The position numbers and the translations under genes were made by a program. DNA of 10,000 nucleotides from NCBI GenBank assembly GCA_020216845.1, contig JAIWNK010000100.1:1-10000 (forward strand), given 5' to 3'. Numbering within the stretch: the first letter of the stretch is position 1; every line of letters starts with the position of its first letter. Origin of the DNA: Anaerolinea sp. Lineage in GTDB: Bacteria; Chloroflexota; Anaerolineae; Anaerolineales; Anaerolineaceae. The notes beneath the pieces were generated by a model, which saw nothing but the letters and a program-made list of their open reading frames with translations, was not told the origin of the DNA and searched no databases. Below, piece after piece: positions 5,359 to 10,000 of the stretch.

Positions 5359-6819
5359 CTAGGACTGTTGGAAAATTTGATGCACTTTCTGATGCGTCTC
5401 TGACTTTGCCAGGCCCAAGACGCGGTCTTCGGCTTGCAGCACCAGGCTACCGTTTGGAATCAAGAATTGCTCACCACGCGCAACCAGCACAATCAAATAA
5501 TCGGGCGGCAGCTTAATTTCAAAAATGGCCTTTTGCTCCACTGCGGAACCGGGACGCACGACCACCTCCTGCAACACGCCCTTCCAGCCATGCAGGTACG
5601 TAGCCTCCAATGGATATTGCGGCTCTGCCGGGCTCGCATCATCCAGTTTCAGCAAGCGCGCCATCTGCGTCAAGGTTGTGCCTTGAATCAGCACCGAGCT
5701 GATCACAACAAAAAACACGACGTTAAAAATCAACCCCGAATCGCCCATCCCGGCCAATTGCGGATACGTGGCCAAAATGATTGGCACAGCCCCGCGTAGC
5801 CCCACCCACGAGATAAACAGCTTTTCGCGCCCGCTAAACCGAAACGGCAGCAAGGTCAAAGCAACACTGATGGGCCGGGCAACAAAGATGAGCACAAAGG
5901 CCAACAGCAAACCAGGCAAAATCACCGGCAGCAACTGACTCGGAAAGACAAACAACCCCAAGGTGAGGAACATAATCACCTGAAACAACCAGGCCAGGCC
6001 ATCATAGAAGCGTGATAGGCTGCGTTTGTGCAAAAAATCTTCCCGACCGAGCGTTAGCCCCATCAAATAGACTGCCAAAAAGCTGCTGCCGCCCAAAAAG
6101 GCCGTTGCTGCAAAGGCTAACAGCACAACGCCCAGCGTCAACACCGGATACAAGCCATCGTAGCCCAGGCGCAGGCGATTAATGAACACCAACAACAGCT
6201 TCCCAAACAACAAACCGGCAATTCCACCAATCAGCATTTGCTTTACAAACAACAGCAACAAACTCCAGCCCGATTGTTCCGGCGACTGAATCAATTGGAT
6301 GAAGCCAATCGTCAAAAAAACAGCCATGGGGTCGTTGCTGCCCGACTCAAATTCCAGCAAAGCGGATAAGCGTCCCTTCAGACGCACTCCCTGCGAGCGC
6401 AAAATGGCAAAAACCGCCGCTGCATCGGTCGAAGAGATGATTGCCCCAATCAACATCCCTTCCAGCAAAGGAATGCTCAGCAGCCAATGCGCAGCCAGCC
6501 CAACCACAGCTGCGGTGATAAAAACCCCGACGGTTGCCAGAATTAGCCCCTCTTTGAACACGATGCGAATGCTATCTGCTTTTGTATCCAAACCACCCGA
6601 AAACAGAATCACAGCCAGGGCAAAAAAACCAATCAACTGAGTAACAAAAGGGTTATCAAAGTAAATGCCCCCCACGCCCTCCGAGCCCGCCAGAATGCCA
6701 ATCAGCAAAAAAAGCAGCAATGCCGGCACCCCAAAGCGGTCCGAGAGCTTACTTGCCATCGCACTGAGGATGAGCAAAATTGCCATCACTCCAAAAAACA
6801 CTTCTATTGAAATATTCAT
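5359..6819 (-). CDS. CPA1-family K+(Na+)/H+ antiporter with RCK_C domain (NhaP2/CvrA-like)
   Basis: The 486-residue integral membrane protein closely resembles E. coli NhaP2 (CvrA), which exchanges cytoplasmic K+ or Na+ for protons across the inner membrane. About 12 hydrophobic segments fill residues 1-385. Signature motifs, numbered from the ATG at 6819, are IGILAGSEGVGGI (40-52), SSTDAAAVF (129-137, D132), LEFESGSNDPMAVFLT (155-170, with the ion-site N162-D163), FDGLAWLFQ-type YDGLAWLFQ, and WVGLRGAVPI (338-347). Residues 416-474 (VVVRPGSAVEQKAIFEIKLPPDYLIVLVARG) form a TrkA_C/RCK_C ligand-binding domain. The protein ends there, about 90 residues shorter than E. coli NhaP2 (578), lacking its last domain. 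The start is uncertain: the ATG at 6819 has only GGATGGA nearby, while in-frame TTGs at 6828 and 6834 are close to AGAGG. It is divergent from the DUF998 gene. No terminator hairpin was found after the stop. Confidence 0.93.
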   Translation of the reverse strand: MNISIEVFFGVMAILLILSAMASKLSDRFGVPALLLFLLIGILAGSEGVGGIYFDNPFVTQLIGFFALAVILFSGGLDTKADSIRIVFKEGLILATVGVFITAAVVGLAAHWLLSIPLLEGMLIGAIISSTDAAAVFAILRSQGVRLKGRLSALLEFESGSNDPMAVFLTIGFIQLIQSPEQSGWSLLLLFVKQMLIGGIAGLLFGKLLLVFINRLRLGYDGLYPVLTLGVVLLAFAATAFLGGSSFLAVYLMGLTLGREDFLHKRSLSRFYDGLAWLFQVIMFLTLGLFVFPSQLLPVILPGLLLAFVLIFVARPISVALTLLPFRFSGREKLFISWVGLRGAVPIILATYPQLAGMGDSGLIFNVVFFVVISSVLIQGTTLTQMARLLKLDDASPAEPQYPLEATYLHGWKGVLQEVVVRPGSAVEQKAIFEIKLPPDYLIVLVARGEQFLIPNGSLVLQAEDRVLGLAKSETHQKVHQIFQQS

Positions 6820-6846
6820 TCCATCCAACAGCAAACCTCTACAAAA

Positions 6847-6877
6847 TTTTTAGCAACGTCTTATCCCCCAAAGTCAA
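6847..6877 (-). promoter_or_regulatory. Possible promoter of the antiporter gene
   Basis: On the minus strand TTGACT (6872-6877) is followed after 19 bases by TAAAAA (6847-6852). The spacing is long and the -10 poor, so this is only a weak candidate within the 137-bp divergent intergenic region. Confidence 0.25.
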
Positions 6878-6896
6878 TTCTGCGTATGTTTTGCAT

Positions 6897-6902
6897 TATA
6901 CT
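6897..6902 (+). promoter_or_regulatory. -10 element of the DUF998 gene
   Basis: TATACT (5 of 6) stands 54 bases before the ATG at 6957. No clear -35 is present upstream. The location in the divergent gap fits a promoter for the plus-strand gene. Confidence 0.4.
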
Positions 6903-6956
6903 ATTCCAACTGCAAAATTCGCAATTCAAATTTCAGCTCGAAAGGGTTTTCAACAC

Positions 6957-7622
6957 ATGCAAACACTTCTTCTCAACGACCTTTTCGCCTGGCTGGGTCT
7001 GACGGGCAGCCTGGTGCTGCTGCTCTCCGTCAGCTTGCCCATGTTCTTTTACCGCGGCAAGCACGGACAGCGCTACGACCTGCGCAATCACTTCATTTCA
7101 GAATTGGGTGAAGTGGGCGTTTCGCGCCTGGCTTTTGTGTTCAACACCGGCCTCATCCTCGGCGGACTGTTGCTGCTGCCTTTTTGCATCGGCCTGGGAC
7201 GCTCGCTGCCCGGCACGTGGGGCACGCTGGCTGGCATCGCCGGCGCCCTGGCTTCGCTAGCCGCCGTGCTGGTCGGCGTCTTTCCCATGAACAACATGGC
7301 CGCGCACATCCCCGCGGCGACCTGGTTCTTCCGCCTTGGCCTGGTGACGATTGCCCTGTTCACCCTTGCCATTGCCAATCAGCCCAGCGATGCCGTGTTG
7401 GTGCCGCGCCTCGTCAACTTCGTCGGCGTGCCGGCCATTTTGGTCTATGCGGCCTTCCTCTACCTCAGCCCGCGGGATCCGCAAAGCAATCAGGGCGAGC
7501 TGCAACCCGGCGAACATCGTCAACGCCCGCGCTTTTGGCTTGTGCCCATGTTGGAATGGGCCATCTTCATCAGCACCCTGGTTTGGTTCCTATCCTCGGC
7601 GCTCAACATCTTGCTGAAATAA
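6957..7622 (+). CDS. DUF998 family integral membrane protein
   Basis: The 221-residue protein has six predicted membrane spans (about 12-31, 58-80, 90-109, 122-140, 150-170, 194-217). DUF998-type features are NHFISELGEVG (44-54) before a span starting VFNTGLILGG, then VGVFPMNN (107-113) with a following His (H117) and TWFFRLG (122-128). The biochemical role of DUF998 proteins is not established. The ATG at 6957 is chosen because AAAGGG lies about 10 bases upstream. The frame is open back to 6780, but that extension reads through the antiporter gene on the other strand and lacks family features. The gene ends at a strong terminator shared with korB. It is probably monocistronic. Confidence 0.85.
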   Translation: MQTLLLNDLFAWLGLTGSLVLLLSVSLPMFFYRGKHGQRYDLRNHFISELGEVGVSRLAFVFNTGLILGGLLLLPFCIGLGRSLPGTWGTLAGIAGALASLAAVLVGVFPMNNMAAHIPAATWFFRLGLVTIALFTLAIANQPSDAVLVPRLVNFVGVPAILVYAAFLYLSPRDPQSNQGELQPGEHRQRPRFWLVPMLEWAIFISTLVWFLSSALNILLK

Positions 7623-7664
7623 AAAACACTCCCCGGATCGCAGCTTTCCGGGGAGTGTGCTTTT
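7621..7664. terminator. Bidirectional terminator between the DUF998 gene and korB
   Basis: A perfect 12-bp inverted repeat (7626-7637 with 7647-7658; ACACTCCCCGGA / TCCGGGGAGTGT) has a 9-base loop. On the minus strand it is followed by TTTTTT (the A run at 7621-7626, running into the DUF998 stop codon). On the plus strand it is followed by GCTTTT. It serves two convergent genes. Confidence 0.92.
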
Positions 7665-7674
7665 GACAAATCGC

Positions 7675-8715
7675 TTAGGCCATCGAGGCGTTCAGCGCGT
7701 CCAACGAAGCCGGTGTTGGGCGCAGCTTTTCTGCCGGCAGGCGGTTGAGCGCTGTTTCGGGCAAGTGATAGGCATCAAACAACGTCGGTGCATTGGGGTT
7801 GATGTAAATCAGGCCGGTCAACAGCTGCCGGTTTTGCGCCGCTTCTTCCAACACCCGAATGGCCTGGAAGCGATCGGTCGGGTCATAGTCTTGGGCCAGC
7901 TTCTTCAGCACAATCATCGAACCATCGTGCAAGGTCACCTCACGGGCACTACCTTCTTCGAAATCCTCAATCGTAATTTCCTCGCGCGGCGGAATGTAAG
8001 AAATCTCATGCAGCGCTTCTTCGTGTTCGCGCCCAAAGGTATACGAATGGATCGAATCATCCTGATTGTGGAAGGTGACGCACGGGCTAATCACATCCAA
8101 CACAGCGATGCCGCGGTGACTGAAAGCAGCTTTGATCAGTTCCTTCAGCTGTTTGGGGTCGCCCGCAAAAGAACGCGCCACAAAGGTGGCGTTGGAAGCA
8201 ATCGCTTCCAGGCACAGGTCAATCGGCATGAATGGATTGGTGCCCTGATGCTTGAGGTACAAGCCCTTTTCAGAGGTGGCGGAGAACTGCCCCTTGGTCA
8301 GGCCATAGACACCGTTGTTTTCAACGATGTACACCATCGGCAAGTTGCGGCGGATGAGGTGCTTGAACTGCCCCAAACCAATGCTAGCCGAATCGCCATC
8401 GCCGCTAACACCAATGCCGCGCAACGACAGATCAGCAAACATGGCACCCAACGCCAGCGAGGGCATACGTCCATGCAGGCCGTTGAAGCCAAACGAGCGG
8501 CTCAAGAAATAGGTCGGGCTCTTGCTAGAGCAGCCAATGCCACTGAACTTCAACACCGTTTCGGGGACAATATCCAGCTCATAACAAGCCGCCACAATCT
8601 GACTGGCAATGCCATTGTGACCGCAGCCCTGACAAAGTGTGCTGGGTGCACCCTTATAATCGGCGCGGGTCAGCCCGGCCGCGTTGGTCGTTGAACGAAC
8701 TTCCTGGTTGGTCAT
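7675..8715 (-). CDS. korB: 2-oxoacid:ferredoxin oxidoreductase, beta subunit
   Basis: This 346-residue subunit carries thiamine diphosphate and a [4Fe-4S] cluster in enzymes that decarboxylate 2-oxoacids (2-oxoglutarate, pyruvate or branched-chain) to acyl-CoA and reduce ferredoxin. Cluster ligands are visible as C28 and C31 in CQGCGH, C62 in GIGCSSK and C212 in ISPCVTFH; their spacing matches the Sulfolobus-type enzyme. The TPP/Mg2+ motif is GDGD (105-108) with NNGVYGLTKGQ (133-143). The C-terminal 100 residues (PREEITIEDF onward) are the usual KorB extension. The ATG at 8715 follows AGAGGAG with about 8 bases of spacing; an extension to 8757 lies inside korA. The korA stop is 2 bases upstream, so the two are one operon. 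Substrate is not set by sequence alone; 2-oxoglutarate is the usual annotation. Confidence 0.93.
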   Translation of the reverse strand: MTNQEVRSTTNAAGLTRADYKGAPSTLCQGCGHNGIASQIVAACYELDIVPETVLKFSGIGCSSKSPTYFLSRSFGFNGLHGRMPSLALGAMFADLSLRGIGVSGDGDSASIGLGQFKHLIRRNLPMVYIVENNGVYGLTKGQFSATSEKGLYLKHQGTNPFMPIDLCLEAIASNATFVARSFAGDPKQLKELIKAAFSHRGIAVLDVISPCVTFHNQDDSIHSYTFGREHEEALHEISYIPPREEITIEDFEEGSAREVTLHDGSMIVLKKLAQDYDPTDRFQAIRVLEEAAQNRQLLTGLIYINPNAPTLFDAYHLPETALNRLPAEKLRPTPASLDALNASMA

Positions 8716-8717
8716 GG

Positions 8718-10000
8718 TTATTTCTCCTCTTGCGCCAAAATGGCTTCTCGTACCCAATCAGCCGTCAGCGGCATACCGTCCATGTGAGCGGTCTTGCGCA
8801 ACGAGCGGCAATCATCCGGCAGGTTGATGGTCAGCAATTGCCACATTTGTGAATCGCGGTTCATCTCCACCACATAGGTACGCTCATGCGTGCGGATGAA
8901 ATCATACACTTCGTCGGCAAAAGGCACGGCCCGCACGCGCAGATAATCGGTTGGCAGGCCTTGCGCCGCAAGCTGATCTTGCGCTTCGATGATGGCCGGG
9001 TCGGTCGAACCATAGGCCAGAATGCCAACCCGGGCGCCTTCCTTGCGTCGAATTTCGGGCTTGGGCAGCACCAGACGGGCCGTCTCAAACTTGCGTGCAA
9101 TGCGGGCAAACACCCGTTCCCAGGTTTCAGCTTCTTCGCTGTAACGGCCATATTCATCATGGCCGGTGCCGCGCGCAAAATAGGCGCTGCGCGGATGGCG
9201 GTTGCCCGGCACCGTGCGGTAGGGCACGCCATCGCCATCAATATCCAGGTAGCGGCCCCAATCGCCGTTGCGTTCGGTCAGCATCTTTTCCAGGTCTTCT
9301 TCCCACAACACCTTGCCGCGCTGAATCGGCGTATCGGGGTATTGGAATTTGGGCGTCATCCACTGATTCATACCCAGGTCGAGGTCGCTCATCACAATCA
9401 CCGGCGTCTGAAACTGCTCAGCAAGATCCAGGGCACGCCAACCGAACTCGAAGCATTCATTGACCGAACCCGGCATCAGCATAATGAATTGCGTGTCGCC
9501 ATGGCTGATGAAATAAGCCTGCGTCATATCACACTGCGCCGTGCGCGTGGGCAAACCGGTGCTTGGGCCCACCCGCTGCACATCCCACACCACCAGGGGC
9601 ACTTCGGCATAATAGGCCAGGCCAAGGTATTCAGACATCAAGCTCAGGCCCGGGCCCGAAGTAGAGGTCATGGCGCGCAGCCCAGCCCAGCCTGCGCCGA
9701 CCACCATGCCAATGGCGGCCAACTCATCTTCCGCCTGCACCACAGCACAGGTTTGCTTGCCAGTTTCCGGGTCGGTGCGCAAGGCGGGCACATATTCCTG
9801 AAACGCCTCCGCCAACGAAGAAGCCGGCGTGATGGGATACCAGGCCGCAAACTGCATCCCGCCATACAGGGCGCCAATCGCCGCCGAGGTGTTGCCATCG
9901 GCCATGATGTAGCCTTCGGTGGCGTTCATCCGTTCCACGCGATAGGCATCGCGCTTTTGCAAATTGGCCGCCGCCCATTCGAAAGCAGCCTTGGCCACGC
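8718..10000 (-). CDS. korA: 2-oxoacid:ferredoxin oxidoreductase, alpha subunit (5' end beyond the window)
   Basis: About 427 residues are visible; the frame is open through the right edge, and the GTG at 9998 is not taken as a start. Counting from it, residues 33-200 hold the alpha-subunit pyrimidine-binding domain: ADGNTSAAIGALYGG, YPITPASS (54-61, whose Thr contacts the substrate or cofactor), STSGPGLSLMSEYLG (112-126) and VQRVGPSTGLPT (140-151). Residues about 305-400 (RVGILAYGSTDPAIIEAQ, TYVVEMNRDSQMWQLL) form the second, transketolase-C-like domain. Residues 1-30 look like the linker that joins an N-terminal gamma domain (PF01558) in fused gamma-alpha KorA proteins of about 600 residues, so a gamma domain probably lies upstream. 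It pairs with KorB. The korB ribosome binding site is made from its last codons (EEK-stop). Confidence 0.92.
   Translation of the reverse strand, partial: VAKAAFEWAAANLQKRDAYRVERMNATEGYIMADGNTSAAIGALYGGMQFAAWYPITPASSLAEAFQEYVPALRTDPETGKQTCAVVQAEDELAAIGMVVGAGWAGLRAMTSTSGPGLSLMSEYLGLAYYAEVPLVVWDVQRVGPSTGLPTRTAQCDMTQAYFISHGDTQFIMLMPGSVNECFEFGWRALDLAEQFQTPVIVMSDLDLGMNQWMTPKFQYPDTPIQRGKVLWEEDLEKMLTERNGDWGRYLDIDGDGVPYRTVPGNRHPRSAYFARGTGHDEYGRYSEEAETWERVFARIARKFETARLVLPKPEIRRKEGARVGILAYGSTDPAIIEAQDQLAAQGLPTDYLRVRAVPFADEVYDFIRTHERTYVVEMNRDSQMWQLLTINLPDDCRSLRKTAHMDGMPLTADWVREAILAQEEK

Noticed and set aside
6780..6956. N-terminal extension of the DUF998 gene back to 6780
   Set aside because: It overlaps the antiporter start and its promoter region on the other strand, lacks family similarity, and the ATG at 6957 has AAAGGG upstream.
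7657..8694. Long plus-strand open frame of 345 codons opposite korB
   Set aside because: It is antisense to a gene with complete catalytic and cluster motifs. The frame is open only because of codon bias.

Overview
This is a chromosomal stretch from a bacterium with moderately high GC, mostly housekeeping and metabolic genes with one AT-richer insert. A Chloroflexota (Anaerolineae-like) origin is my best guess. It rests on the feel of the protein sequences: a serine-palmitoyltransferase-like enzyme, a DegV protein, a 4-TM protein with a proline-rich tail, and a two-gene 2-oxoacid:ferredoxin oxidoreductase. No rRNA, tRNA or marker gene in the window confirms it.

Layout. Bases 1-77 are the tail of an unidentified plus-strand gene, closed by a hairpin terminator. 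A PLP-dependent alpha-oxoamine synthase (213-1391, +) follows, with its own promoter and terminator. It converges on a DegV-family lipid-binding protein (1454-2290, -). Next comes a lineage-type membrane protein of unknown function (2420-3298, -). Its promoter is overlapped by one GAAC-N4-GTTC LexA/DinR-type palindrome and followed by another, so DNA-damage control is a reasonable hypothesis. Bases 3591-5206 (-) hold a compact two-gene unit with a 4-bp ATGA overlap: an ABC/OLD-type ATPase and a small protein with Toprim-like acidic motifs. It is clearly AT-richer than its surroundings and is the best candidate here for an acquired, possibly undescribed defence system. A CPA1-type K+(Na+)/H+ antiporter (5359-6819, -) is divergent from a DUF998 membrane protein (6957-7622, +). 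A strong bidirectional terminator separates the latter from korB (7675-8715, -) and korA (8718 to beyond the right edge, -), the beta and alpha subunits of a 2-oxoacid:ferredoxin oxidoreductase.

How the genes work together. korA and korB form one enzyme and are tightly coupled: there is a 2-nt gap, and the korB ribosome binding site lies inside the last korA codons. The ATPase/Toprim-like pair is translationally coupled and probably forms a complex. The other genes look like single transcription units, several with a recognisable -10 element upstream and a hairpin downstream. No CRISPR array, insertion sequence, tRNA or rRNA was seen.
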